Notes: generated by a model not told the origin, from the sequence alone. 64,000 nt of DNA from Falsihalocynthiibacter sp042445055 (GCF_042445055.1 NZ_CP170339.1:2108001-2172000); one strand, 5' to 3'; positions 45,471-54,617 are shown, counted from the stretch's first letter. Translations and numbers: made by a program.

Positions 45471-46368
45471 CCTGCGTCCCCGCAAGACCAAGCGCGATGG
45501 TTTCGGAAGTCACGCGCAGCAGGTCGATATACGTTGGGACCGCGCCATCCTGCTCGGTCAGACTGTCGACATAGAGCACGCCGCCAAAGGCCGCCCCCGT
45601 CTCACGGGCGACTTGCTTGGCGGGATCGGAACTAACGGTGCTTTCGCAGAAAACGACCTTCACGTCATTCGCGCGCACTTGGTCAATCACGCTGCGCACT
45701 TGTTGCGGAGTTCCTGTTTGATCCGCGTTGATCGGCCAGAGGTAAAGCTCCTTCATGCCGTAATCACGCGCCAGATAGCTAAACGCCCCCTCGCAACTCG
45801 TGAGCCAACGCTCCTCTTCTGGGATTGCTTGAATTGCGCTCCGCAAGGGAGTGATTTCTGCGGCCAGTTGTTCTTTGTAAGCGGCGGCGTTGGCCGCATA
45901 AGTTTCGGCATTTTCGGAGTCATGTTCCGCAAAGGCCGCAGCAATATTATCCACATAAATCATTGCGTTATCGAGCGACATCCATGCGTGCGGGTTGGGA
46001 CGCCCCTTATAATCACCCTCACGGATATCAATGGGGTCGATGCCTTCGGTCAGTACCGCCTCTGGAATTCCGCTGAGGTTGCCAAAGAACTGTTCAAACC
46101 ACACCTCAAGGTTCATGCCATTCCACAACACCAGATCCGCATCCTGCGCATTGATCAGGTCACGCGGCGTCGGCTGATAGCCGTGGATCTCGGCACCGGG
46201 CTTGGTGATCGAGACAACCTCTGCGGTGTCCCCTGCTACGTTCTTGGCCATATCCGCAATGACCGTAAAAGTTGTCACCGCCTTGAACTTATCCGCCGCC
46301 CAAACGGGCGCACCAAGGCCTAGCGTCGCCAGTGCCGTTGCTGTCACGAAAACCGTTCGAATGTGCAT
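45463..46368 (-). CDS. sitA: Metal-binding periplasmic protein of the ABC importer (SitA/ZnuA family)
   Basis: 301 residues. Signal peptide to about residue 24 (VWA/ADKF). Ligand positions of the cluster 9 family are visible: His in AEIHGYQPTP, His in GRPNPHAWMS, Glu in LTSCEGAFSYLARDYG and Asp in LYVDSL. Two His, one Glu and one Asp, and no His-rich loop, favour Mn(II) or Fe(II) over Zn(II). The order binding protein-ATPase-permease-permease matches sitABCD. ATG 46366-46368 follows GAGG. A Fur/Mur-like palindrome lies 67 bases upstream. Confidence 0.9.
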   Translation of the reverse strand: MHIRTVFVTATALATLGLGAPVWAADKFKAVTTFTVIADMAKNVAGDTAEVVSITKPGAEIHGYQPTPRDLINAQDADLVLWNGMNLEVWFEQFFGNLSGIPEAVLTEGIDPIDIREGDYKGRPNPHAWMSLDNAMIYVDNIAAAFAEHDSENAETYAANAAAYKEQLAAEITPLRSAIQAIPEEERWLTSCEGAFSYLARDYGMKELYLWPINADQTGTPQQVRSVIDQVRANDVKVVFCESTVSSDPAKQVARETGAAFGGVLYVDSLTEQDGAVPTYIDLLRVTSETIALGLAGTQDE

Positions 46369-46405
46369 AATTTACCTCAGAATCCAAATTACTTACGATC
46401 TGCTT

Positions 46406-46451
46406 ATGAGAACCATTCGCAACTGTCAATGTAATTGCGAAACATTCGCAA
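46406..46451. promoter_or_regulatory. Tandem Fur/Mur-like palindromes upstream of the metal transporter
   Basis: TTGCGAA-ACA-TTCGCAA (46435-46451) is a perfect 17-bp palindrome. ATGAGAA-CCA-TTCGCAA (46406-46422) is a second copy with two mismatches in the left arm, 29 bases away centre to centre. They lie upstream of the metal transport operon, between it and a divergent lysR gene. Manganese-responsive Mur (Fur family) is known to control sitABCD in rhizobia and roseobacters, so a Mur or Fur site is inferred. Confidence 0.6.
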
Positions 46452-46526
46452 CTTTAGCAATCATCGACTTTGACATTGAAGGAATCCTACGCAAGACTGC
46501 AGCTAACTTAGCACGAAGGATGGGCT

Positions 46527-47417
46527 GTGGCGCTCAATTTAAAACAGCTCGAAGCCTTTATCTGGGTTGCAGACCTCGGCAGTTTTCGCCGCGCAGCGGA
46601 GCGGCTGAACACGACCCAGCCCAACATTTCCACACGCATCGCGGGGCTTGAGGCTGCGCTGATGACAACGCTGATGGAGCGCGACGCGGGCTCTGTTCGG
46701 TTGACGGCCAAGGGGCGCGAGATACTGGAACATGCACGACAAGTGCTGCGTGCAAACGAAGCCCTTATTGAGGCCGCTCAGCGCAACATCCTTATCGAGG
46801 GCACGCTGCGCCTTGGGGTGACAGAGCTTATCGTACACACATGGCTGCGCGATTTTCTCAAAGAATTGCGAGAGGAATTGCCAAGTCTGCACGTCGAGTT
46901 GACGGTCGATCTCTCGGTGCAGCTTGAACAGGCGCTGGCGGCGGGAACGCTTGATCTTGCGTTACAGAATGCACCGTTCAGCATCCCGATGGCCGGAGAG
47001 ATCGAACTTGCGCAATATCCATCGATCTGGGTGGCGTCACCATCGCTCGGGCTTGCGGCAAAGGATGACATTACCGCTGCGGATATCTGTGCGCATCCGC
47101 TTCTGACGCACGCGCGCAATACGCGTCTGTTCGATGAGATCAACACGCATTTTTCGTCCCTTCCTGACGTTCGGCCCCGCCTTGTGCCATCCAGCAATCT
47201 CGCGGCCTGTGCGCATATGGCGATTGAGGGGATGGGTATCGCCGCCCTACCCCAAGCAATGATCACAAAGGAACTCGAAGGCGGCGATCTGGTTCCGCTC
47301 CCCTATCACTGGCATCCGCAGAACCTTGTATTTATGGCGCGATACGATGCGCACCGCGTGCCCAGGTATGTGACGACAGCGTCGGAAATTGCGGCCAAGG
47401 TCGCCGCCAGAGGATAA
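46527..47417 (+). CDS. LysR-family transcriptional regulator
   Basis: 296 residues. The N-terminal winged helix-turn-helix is at about 3-62 (LKQLEAFIWVADLGSFRRAAERLNTTQPNISTRIAGLEAAL); the C-terminal effector domain begins near 92. The start is GTG at 46527, with AAGGA eight bases upstream. Same strand as the hyuAB unit that follows 93 bases later, so it likely regulates it, while also lying divergent from the metal transporter. Two palindromes lie in the gap. Confidence 0.9.
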   Translation: MALNLKQLEAFIWVADLGSFRRAAERLNTTQPNISTRIAGLEAALMTTLMERDAGSVRLTAKGREILEHARQVLRANEALIEAAQRNILIEGTLRLGVTELIVHTWLRDFLKELREELPSLHVELTVDLSVQLEQALAAGTLDLALQNAPFSIPMAGEIELAQYPSIWVASPSLGLAAKDDITAADICAHPLLTHARNTRLFDEINTHFSSLPDVRPRLVPSSNLAACAHMAIEGMGIAALPQAMITKELEGGDLVPLPYHWHPQNLVFMARYDAHRVPRYVTTASEIAAKVAARG

Positions 47418-47455
47418 AATTATTTTATCCTATCTATCCAATCAAATAATTGGAT
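47412..47455 (+). promoter_or_regulatory. Tandem palindromes between lysR and hyuA
   Basis: GGATAAAAT-T-ATTTTATCC (47412-47430) is a perfect 19-bp palindrome overlapping the lysR stop codon. ATCCAAT-CAAATA-ATTGGAT (47436-47455) is an inverted repeat with 7-bp arms. Neither is followed by a U-tract, so they look like operators rather than a terminator. The LysR protein or another regulator could bind here. Confidence 0.5.
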
Positions 47456-47510
47456 CACATGATGCCTGCACCCTAAACTAATGCTGAAAACGCATTTATG
47501 AGGCATGAAA

Positions 47511-49601
47511 ATGGATCGAACGGATATTCGACTGGGCGTGGATATTGGAGGAACCTTTACCGATGTGGTTCTGGAGGTTGGCGCGACGCCCTACTCCACC
47601 AAGGTACTCACCACCTATGCCGCACCAGAAGACGCGATCATGGAAGGGCTTCATAAAGTCTGCGCGCAGGCTGGCATTGCACCCTCTGAAATCACCCAGA
47701 TCATCCACGGCACGACACTTGCGACCAATGCGCTTATTGAACGCTCTGGCGCGAAAACTGCGCTGATTACAACCGAGGGTTTCCGCGATGTCATTGAAAT
47801 GCGGACGGAATCACGGTTTGAGCAATATGACCTGAACCTGTCCCTTCCCGAACCACTGCTTGCACGCAACCACCGCTATACTGTGCGTGAACGCGTTGAT
47901 GCGCGGGGCGAGGTGCTGATCTCGATTGACCGCGCAGAGGTCGAGGCCCTCGTGGATCAAATCGGCAATGCAGGATACGAGAGCGTCGCGGTCGGGTTGA
48001 TCCATTCATACCTCAATGATGCGCACGAAACTCTGATCCGCGATGTCATAGCCGAGCGTTTCCCCGACATCATGGTTTCGCTGTCCTGCGAAGTTTCACC
48101 GCAAATGCGCGAATACGAACGGTTCAATACGACGGCGGCGAACGCCTATATCAAACCTCTGATGAAGAGTTACCTCGGACGTCTTAAGGGGCGGCTCGCC
48201 CAGGAAGGTGTGCAATGCAACGTCTTTCTGATGCACTCGGGCGGTGGGATTATCGCGCTTGAGAGTGCCGCAGAGTTCCCCGTGCGTCTGGTTGAGTCCG
48301 GCCCGGCGGGCGGTGCGGTTTTCGCGGCGGACATTGCCGCGCGCTATGGTTTGGAAAAGGTGCTTTCGTTCGATATGGGCGGGACAACGGCCAAGATTTG
48401 CCTGATCAAAAACCAAACGCCAAAAACCAGCCGCGTATTCGAAGTGGCGCGCACCTATCGGTTCAAGAAGGGATCGGGGATGCCCATCTCGATTCCGGTT
48501 ATTGACATGGTCGAAATCGGCGCAGGTGGCGGCTCGTTGGCGCATGTGGATGCGATGCATCAAATTCGCGTCGGACCCGAAAGTGCTGGCTCGGAACCTG
48601 GCCCAGCGTGCTACGACAGAGGTGGTAAGCGCCCCGCGGTGACGGATGCCGATCTGGTGCTGGGCAAGCTTGATCCGGAGAACTTTGCAGGAGGTTCCTT
48701 TAACCTGAGCCGCATCAACGCGGAGGCCGCGCTGCACGAACACCTTGGTGTAACGCTCGACATGGACACGCAAACCGCCGCCTTTGGTCTTGCCGAAGTG
48801 GTTGACGAAAATATGGCAAACGCCGCGCGCGTTCATGCGGTTGAAAATGGCGAGGACCTTGCGGAATATACCATGATCGCATTTGGCGGCGCTGCCCCAC
48901 TCCATGCCGGACGCCTCTGCGAGAAGCTGGGCGTTGAGCGGCTCTTGGTACCAAAAGGCGCAGGCGTCGGTAGTGCGATTGGTTTCTTGCGCGCGCCCTT
49001 CAGCTTTGAGGCAAACCGCTCTGTCTATATGCGCCTGTCCGATTTTGACGCGCCAAGCATCCGCGAACTATTGAACGATCTCGCCCAAGAAGCGCGAGTT
49101 TTTGTGCGGACCTGCGACGCAGACGCCGAGATTTTGACCGAATACAAAGTTTACATGCGGTATTCTGGGCAGGGTTGGGAAATCCCTATTCAGCTCACTT
49201 CTGAACAAGCTGAAAATCCAGATGCCGAAACATTCCTGAAGCTGTTTGAGGCCGATTATACCGCCCTGTTCGGTCGTGTAGTTGAAGGTATGGATGTTGA
49301 GATTACGGTCTGGTCGGCCAACGCTACGACCCCTCCGCAAAAGCCCGAGAACATCAACCAGTCGCAGGCAAAACAACAAGCCACCACGCAAAACAACCGA
49401 GAGATATTTGACGCGGCCCTCGGTACATCCGTCGAGGCCGAAGTGCATCTACGCGACGAACTTGCGCCTCTTGCGCGCGTTAGCGGACCTGCAATCATTA
49501 CCGAGAACGAAACGACGATCATCGTCCCTTCCTCTCGCCAAGCACATGCGCAACCTGATGGCACGATTGACATCACTCTCAAGAAGGAGGCTTTGCAATG
49601 A
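47511..49601 (+). CDS. hyuA: Hydantoinase/oxoprolinase subunit A (HyuA)
   Basis: ATP-dependent ring-opening enzyme subunit of the N-methylhydantoinase/5-oxoprolinase family. About 696 residues. Two ATGs lie at 47505 and 47511; GAGG is 2 bases from the first and 7 from the second, so 47511 is preferred. ASKHA-type ATP motifs are RLGVDIGGTFTDVVL near 6-20, IIHGTTLATNALIERSGAKTALI and SFDMGGTTAKICLI near 285. A central GAGGGSLAH and a C-terminal SYxGQGxE-like YSGQGWEIP are typical. Its stop overlaps hyuB in ATGA. Confidence 0.92.
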   Translation: MDRTDIRLGVDIGGTFTDVVLEVGATPYSTKVLTTYAAPEDAIMEGLHKVCAQAGIAPSEITQIIHGTTLATNALIERSGAKTALITTEGFRDVIEMRTESRFEQYDLNLSLPEPLLARNHRYTVRERVDARGEVLISIDRAEVEALVDQIGNAGYESVAVGLIHSYLNDAHETLIRDVIAERFPDIMVSLSCEVSPQMREYERFNTTAANAYIKPLMKSYLGRLKGRLAQEGVQCNVFLMHSGGGIIALESAAEFPVRLVESGPAGGAVFAADIAARYGLEKVLSFDMGGTTAKICLIKNQTPKTSRVFEVARTYRFKKGSGMPISIPVIDMVEIGAGGGSLAHVDAMHQIRVGPESAGSEPGPACYDRGGKRPAVTDADLVLGKLDPENFAGGSFNLSRINAEAALHEHLGVTLDMDTQTAAFGLAEVVDENMANAARVHAVENGEDLAEYTMIAFGGAAPLHAGRLCEKLGVERLLVPKGAGVGSAIGFLRAPFSFEANRSVYMRLSDFDAPSIRELLNDLAQEARVFVRTCDADAEILTEYKVYMRYSGQGWEIPIQLTSEQAENPDAETFLKLFEADYTALFGRVVEGMDVEITVWSANATTPPQKPENINQSQAKQQATTQNNREIFDAALGTSVEAEVHLRDELAPLARVSGPAIITENETTIIVPSSRQAHAQPDGTIDITLKKEALQ

Positions 49602-51301
49602 GCACCTCTGTTGCCCACCAAGTAATGTGGAACCGTCTGATCTCGGTGGTTGAAGAACAAGCCCAAGCCCTTGTTCGCACGGCCTTTTCCACTTCGGTTC
49701 GCGAGGCAGGCGACCTCTCGGCGGGGGTTTATGATGCTGCGGGGCAAATGCTTGCGCAGGCCGTAACCGGAACGCCGGGGCACGTGAATGCAATGGCGGA
49801 TGCGGTCGGGCATTTCATTCGGCGCATCGGCAGGCAGAACATCTTCGAAGGTGACGTCTATATCACGAATGATCCGTGGGAGGGCACTGGGCATTTGCAC
49901 GACATTACCGTTGTGACGCCCACGTTCCATAATGACGTACTTGTGGGCTTTTTCGCCTGTACTGCGCATGTCGTCGACATCGGCGGGCGCGGTTTTGGTG
50001 CCGATGCGGCGAGTGTATACGAAGAAGGTCTGTACCTCCCCATCATGAAATTCGCAGAGCGCGGAACGGTGGATAAAACCCTCATCCAGATCGTGCGCGG
50101 GAATGTGCGCGAACCCGACCAACTCGTCGGAGATATCTATGCCCTCGCGACCTGTAACGAAATTGGCCAGCGTCGCCTGCTTGAGATGATGAAGGAGTTC
50201 GCCCTTACCGACCTCGAAGGCATCGGCGGCTTTATCCTCGAAAATTCCCGTCGCGCCACGCTTGAGCGTATCAACGCCCTTCCTCGCCAATCCGCAACGG
50301 GCGAGATGCAGATCGACGGATATTCCACGCCCATCGAACTGAAGGTGCGTCTGGATATCCAAGAGGATAGCATCCTTTGCGATTTTGAGGGCACCTCCGG
50401 CCTTGATAAAAAGGGGATTAACGTCCCGCTGGTCTATACAAAGGCCTACGCCTGTTACGCGCTGAAGTGTGCTATTGCGCCCGAGATTCCGAATAACGCG
50501 GCATCCCTTGCGCCGTTCAAGGTGGTCGCTCCCAAGGACTCAATCGTGAACGCGGTACACCCTGCGCCCGTGGCCCTTAGGCACGTGATCGGGCACATGA
50601 TCCCCGACACGGTTTATGGCGCATTGGATAAGATCCTCCCCGAAACAGTTCCCGCCGAGGGCGCTGGTTGCCTCTGTAACTTTCAGGTTTCGCTGCGCCC
50701 TCGTACGGATGCCCCTGCCCCCAATGATGCAAGACGTGCAGAGGTTCTGACGTTCAACTCGGGCGGCGCAGGAGCGCGTCCGACACTGGACGGATTGAAC
50801 GCAACAGCCTTCCCTTCGGGCGTTATGACCATGCCAATCGAAGCAACCGAACACGTGGGGCCCGTCATTATTTGGCGCAAGGAATTGCGCCCCGACAGTG
50901 GCGGAGCGGGTAAGTACCGTGGCGGTTTGGGACAACATATGGAGGTCGGCGCGCGCGAAGGCCATGAGTTTGATTTCCAAGCCATGTTTGATCGCGTGGA
51001 CCACCCCGCGCGCGGTCGCCAAGGCGGCGCAAACGGCGCCCCCACAACCATTGCCCAAGATGACGGCACAGCCATGCAGGGCAAGGGAAAACAGTTCGTT
51101 CCGCACGGTCGGCGCGTTGTTCTGGCGCTCCCTGGTGGTGCGGGATATGGCGATGCCGCTGAGCGCGCGCCCGACGATGTGCGCCGTGATCTCGCACGCG
51201 GATATATTACCGAAGAGGCCGCAATGAATCTCTATGGACTCTCCGAAGATGATGTGGCCGATATCCGAGGTCTGATCACGAACGGAGAAACGATTCCATG
51301 A
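49598..51301 (+). CDS. hyuB: Hydantoinase/oxoprolinase subunit B (HyuB)
   Basis: 567 residues, partner of HyuA. ATG 49598 follows GGAGG and overlaps the hyuA stop. Family blocks include RTAFSTSVREAGDLSAGVYD, NDPWEGTGHLHDITVVTP, RGFGADAASVYEEGL and GGAGKYRGGLGQHMEV. Together with HyuA it would open an N-methylhydantoin, oxoproline-like or related ring with ATP. The true substrate is unknown; the next gene is an amine-type FAD oxidase, which suggests that an N-methylated or secondary amino acid is the product. Confidence 0.93.
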   Translation: MSTSVAHQVMWNRLISVVEEQAQALVRTAFSTSVREAGDLSAGVYDAAGQMLAQAVTGTPGHVNAMADAVGHFIRRIGRQNIFEGDVYITNDPWEGTGHLHDITVVTPTFHNDVLVGFFACTAHVVDIGGRGFGADAASVYEEGLYLPIMKFAERGTVDKTLIQIVRGNVREPDQLVGDIYALATCNEIGQRRLLEMMKEFALTDLEGIGGFILENSRRATLERINALPRQSATGEMQIDGYSTPIELKVRLDIQEDSILCDFEGTSGLDKKGINVPLVYTKAYACYALKCAIAPEIPNNAASLAPFKVVAPKDSIVNAVHPAPVALRHVIGHMIPDTVYGALDKILPETVPAEGAGCLCNFQVSLRPRTDAPAPNDARRAEVLTFNSGGAGARPTLDGLNATAFPSGVMTMPIEATEHVGPVIIWRKELRPDSGGAGKYRGGLGQHMEVGAREGHEFDFQAMFDRVDHPARGRQGGANGAPTTIAQDDGTAMQGKGKQFVPHGRRVVLALPGGAGYGDAAERAPDDVRRDLARGYITEEAAMNLYGLSEDDVADIRGLITNGETIP

Positions 51302-52506
51302 CGCGGCCCACCACGCCCCCCAATAAGCGCAGCTATGATGTGGTCATAATCGGCGGAGCAATGATCGGCTCGTCGGTTGCGTGGTTCCTAGCGGATAATC
51401 TGGATTTTGATGGAACCGTTTTGGTCGTTGAGCGCGACCAGAGCTATGAGTTTGCCTCCACCTCGCACACGAATAGCTGTATTCGCCAGCAGTTCTCCAA
51501 TGAAATTAATATCCGCGTAAGCCAGTTTGGCGTTGATTTCATTAAAAACTTTCGCCGCTATATGGGGGATGATCCGCGCGTCCCCGAAATTCCGCTTCAT
51601 AGCTTTGGCTATCTCTATCTTGCGGATAACGACGCGTTTGATCAGACATTGCGCAGCAACCAAAAGCTGCAACAGTCCCTCGGGGCTGGCACGAAATACA
51701 TGACGCGCGATGAAATTCAGGCGGCTTATCCGTTCTATCAACTCGACGATGTTATTGGCGGCACCCACAACCTGATCGACGAAGGTTATTTTGACGGGAA
51801 TACCATGTTTGACTGGTGGAAACGTCGTGCTCGCGAAGGCGGGGTTGAGTATATCCAGAACGAAGTTGTCGCCATCGACCGAACCGACAATCGCATACAA
51901 AGCGTCAGGCTGGCGTCTGGTGAAATCGTCACTTGCGGCACGGTTGTAAACGCCACTGGTCCTCGTGCCGCCGCAACTGCGCGCATGGTCGGGATCGACA
52001 TCCCTGTTGAGCCGCGCAAGCGCTTTACGTTTATCTTTGCGGCTGAAAATCCACTTGATCGCGATCTGCCCCTAACGATTGATCCATCTGGCGTGCATAT
52101 GCGGACCGATGGAAAATACTATATGGCTGGCTGTCCGCCCGATTTCGATCCAGCGGTTGAGTTCGATGATTTCGCGATGGATCACGACATCTGGGAGGAC
52201 AAAGTCTGGCCCATCATTGCCACCCGCATCCCACAGTTTGAGGCAATTAAGCTGATCAATTCATGGGCTGGGCATTATGCTTATAACACCTTGGATCAAA
52301 ACGCGATTTTGGGGCGCCATAATGAGGTTGAGAACTTCATCTTTGCGAATGGATTCTCGGGGCACGGTTTTCAGCAATCCCCCGCGATGGGACGTGGCGT
52401 TGGGGAACTGATAACCTATGGTGGGTTCCGCACGCTTGATCTGTCGCCGTTTGGATATGAGCGCGTCTTGAAGGGTGAGCGTTTCATGGAGCGGGCCGTC
52501 ATCTAA
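51298..52506 (+). CDS. FAD-dependent oxidoreductase (DadA/SoxB-like)
   Basis: 402 residues, DAO superfamily. The FAD motif is VVIIGGAMIGSSVAWFLADN near 15-34, and the C-terminal substrate region is FANGFSGHGFQQSPAMGRGVGELI. This motif resembles sarcosine or dimethylglycine oxidases and D-amino acid dehydrogenases. It carries no GcvT domain. ATGA overlap with hyuB places it in the same catabolic operon. Convergent with the thiamin operon, with 7 bases between. Confidence 0.88.
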   Translation: MTRPTTPPNKRSYDVVIIGGAMIGSSVAWFLADNLDFDGTVLVVERDQSYEFASTSHTNSCIRQQFSNEINIRVSQFGVDFIKNFRRYMGDDPRVPEIPLHSFGYLYLADNDAFDQTLRSNQKLQQSLGAGTKYMTRDEIQAAYPFYQLDDVIGGTHNLIDEGYFDGNTMFDWWKRRAREGGVEYIQNEVVAIDRTDNRIQSVRLASGEIVTCGTVVNATGPRAAATARMVGIDIPVEPRKRFTFIFAAENPLDRDLPLTIDPSGVHMRTDGKYYMAGCPPDFDPAVEFDDFAMDHDIWEDKVWPIIATRIPQFEAIKLINSWAGHYAYNTLDQNAILGRHNEVENFIFANGFSGHGFQQSPAMGRGVGELITYGGFRTLDLSPFGYERVLKGERFMERAVI

Positions 52507-52513
52507 CGGCGCC

Positions 52514-53245
52514 TCAATAATCACGCTCCATCCGACGCGCCAGACGGTCGACCGCGAGGTGCAATAATACGGTCAGTACCGCCAGCACGATAAGCGCGGC
52601 AAAGAGCAGGTCCGTCTTTACCCGCCCATTAGCCAAAAGCATCAGGTATCCCAACCCTTTGGATGCGCCGACCCATTCGCCGATCACCGCACCAATCGGC
52701 GCATAGACCGCTGCGAGGCGCAAACCGGACGCCAGCGAAGGCACCGCAGCGCGCATCCGGACCTCCACAAGCATTCGCCCCTTACCCGCCCCCATAGTTT
52801 GGGCAAGATCAAGATACCCCTGAGGCGTTTTCATGAGGCCGTCGAAATATGCAGATGCGACGGGAAAATAGATGATCATCACCGTCATCACGATTTTCGA
52901 TCCGATCCCGAACCCGAACCAAAGCGTCAGAAGCGGCGCAAGGGCGAACACGGGAATGGCCTGCGAGAACACGAGGATCGGTCGCAATATCGCGCGCGCT
53001 GTGGGCGACACACAGAGATGAAGTGCCGTCATAACACCAAGGGCTGTGCCAATAACCATCCCCAACAGGACTTCGCCAATTGTGACCCAAGCGTGCTCGG
53101 CAATCAGCGCGCGATTGACCCAAAGTGACTCGGCCACCTTCAGGGGCGGCGGCAGAATAAAGGACGCAACCCCCGTCAGGATAATCGCCAACTGCCACAC
53201 CGCGATAAGAACCGCAGCCGAAATAACGCCATTTCGCATGTTCAT
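52514..53245 (-). CDS. thiX: ThiX-like ABC permease for pyrimidine thiamin precursors
   Basis: 243 residues, binding-protein-dependent permease of the ThiX/SsuC type with about six helices. The EAA-like loop is ARTMGAGKGRMLVEVRMRAAVPSLASGLRLAAVYAPIGA. It is the last gene of the thiamin operon, so it should import a thiamin pyrimidine such as formylaminopyrimidine, with ThiY and ThiZ. ATGA overlap with thiZ; a second ATG two codons in is possible. Confidence 0.88.
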   Translation of the reverse strand: MNMRNGVISAAVLIAVWQLAIILTGVASFILPPPLKVAESLWVNRALIAEHAWVTIGEVLLGMVIGTALGVMTALHLCVSPTARAILRPILVFSQAIPVFALAPLLTLWFGFGIGSKIVMTVMIIYFPVASAYFDGLMKTPQGYLDLAQTMGAGKGRMLVEVRMRAAVPSLASGLRLAAVYAPIGAVIGEWVGASKGLGYLMLLANGRVKTDLLFAALIVLAVLTVLLHLAVDRLARRMERDY

Positions 53246-53934
53246 GAGAATAGCTCCGCACGAATTTTTGCCTGACAGGCAAGGACCTCAGCATTATCAA
53301 ATGCACGTGGCGCGAGGGATGATGGCGCGGCAACCTTTACGGATCCTTCACGCAGCATAACGTGGATATTATCGCCTAATCGCGCGGCCTCTGCGGGGTC
53401 ATGCGTGACTAGGAGCACTGTCTTTCCAGCGAGCATCTCGGCGGCGATATCCTGCATTTCTGTGCGTGTCTGGGCGTCAAGCGCGCTAAATGGCTCGTCC
53501 AACAGCACGATCTCGCGCCCTTCCATCAAGGTCCGCGCAAGGGCCACTCGCTGGCGCTGTCCACCCGAGAGCGCGGCGGGTTTCTTGCTCGTATGCGCAC
53601 CCAGCCCGACACGTTCAAGCAACGCAAGGGCGCAGCGCTCGTCCTTGCTCTCGCCGCGCAAGCGCACGCCGAGCATCGTATTTTCAAGTACCGTAAGCCA
53701 CGGGAACAACAGATCGCTCTGGGCCATAAACGCGACCTGCCCCTCCAATTTTGGACTGTCTCCATGAAACACAAGAGGGGTTTCCAGCCCAGCCAGCAGC
53801 CGAAGCACACTGGATTTCCCCACCCCCGACGGACCAAGCAGGCACGTCCACTCACCGCGCGGCAGTGCAACGTCAAGACCTGAAAACAGGGACTTACCTT
53901 CTAGTACGCCTGAGCCTTGGATATTCAGCGTCAT
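53242..53934 (-). CDS. thiZ: ThiZ-like ABC ATPase for pyrimidine precursors
   Basis: 230 residues. Walker A is LLGPSGVGKSSVLRLLAG, signature LSGGQRQRVALARTL, Walker B EIVLLDEPFSALDAQT, H-loop LVTHDPAEA. Its ATG overlaps the tenA stop as TAATG and its stop overlaps thiX as ATGA. The assignment rests on position in the thi operon. Confidence 0.88.
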   Translation of the reverse strand: MTLNIQGSGVLEGKSLFSGLDVALPRGEWTCLLGPSGVGKSSVLRLLAGLETPLVFHGDSPKLEGQVAFMAQSDLLFPWLTVLENTMLGVRLRGESKDERCALALLERVGLGAHTSKKPAALSGGQRQRVALARTLMEGREIVLLDEPFSALDAQTRTEMQDIAAEMLAGKTVLLVTHDPAEAARLGDNIHVMLREGSVKVAAPSSLAPRAFDNAEVLACQAKIRAELFS

Positions 53935-54617
53935 TACGCCCCCGCAAGCCCCATATCCCAGAATCCAACCTCAAGCCGCGTTGCGGTCGTGAAGCGGCCT
54001 GACAGTTGCTGCCAAATCGGAAGTGTCTCAAATCGCTCACCAAAGCGCGACGTTAGGGCGTTATCAATCAATGCGCCGACCTCGTGGCAACCCTCCTGAT
54101 AATCGCTCCCTGCATAGGTCGCGATCCAGTCTGCATAGGTGCCCGAAGTTGCAGTTCGCGCAAGGCGCGCTCCGATTTCGCCATAGCCCAGCACACATGG
54201 CGCCAAGGCCGCGAGCAAATCTGTAAAATCGCCCGAGTACCCCGCATCCAGCACAAAGCGCGTGTAAGCAAGGTTTGCCGGTGCTTCTTCGGCGATGGCG
54301 AGCTGCTCTGTTATTCCTTCTGCGGCGCAGATCCCTTCGTGAAGCTGCATCTCTTGGTTAAGCAACAAGTTTACCGTCGTCGCACATGCGGACATTTCGG
54401 CAAGACTATCTGCCTTGGCAATCGCAAGCCCCCATGCTCGGGAAAAATGCTTGAGAAAGATATAATCCTGAACCAGATAGTGCAAAAACGCCCGTCGCGG
54501 GAGGGTGCCGTCACCTAGGGATGTGACGAACTGATGACCACAATACGCCTCCCAATCGGCATGACAGCTACTCCGCCACAGGGAAAAAGCGCGGCCGTAT
54601 TCTTGGGTGGCGCTCAT
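53934..54617 (-). CDS. tenA: TenA, aminopyrimidine aminohydrolase
   Basis: Cytosolic enzyme that hydrolyses aminomethylpyrimidine salvaged from damaged thiamin to HMP. 227 residues. Catalytic residues of the Cys-type TenA are present: Asp51 in VQDYIFLKHF, Cys141 and Tyr145 in LAPCVLGYGEIG, and a C-terminal Glu in RLEVGFWDM. It lies between thiY and thiZ, and overlaps the thiY stop by 4 bases. The combination with ThiXYZ points to pyrimidine salvage. Confidence 0.93.
   Translation of the reverse strand: MSATQEYGRAFSLWRSSCHADWEAYCGHQFVTSLGDGTLPRRAFLHYLVQDYIFLKHFSRAWGLAIAKADSLAEMSACATTVNLLLNQEMQLHEGICAAEGITEQLAIAEEAPANLAYTRFVLDAGYSGDFTDLLAALAPCVLGYGEIGARLARTATSGTYADWIATYAGSDYQEGCHEVGALIDNALTSRFGERFETLPIWQQLSGRFTTATRLEVGFWDMGLAGA

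Noticed and set aside
47412..47430. 19-bp palindrome as an intrinsic terminator for lysR
   Set aside because: The stem is AT-rich and no U-tract follows, so an operator is more likely.
48096..48905. 269-codon minus-strand frame inside hyuA
   Set aside because: Antisense to conserved HyuA motifs; composition biased as expected for a shadow.
49256..50362. 368-codon open frame on the minus strand across hyuA and hyuB
   Set aside because: It is antisense to two well-supported family proteins, has no recognisable domain, and such long shadow frames are common in GC-rich genes.
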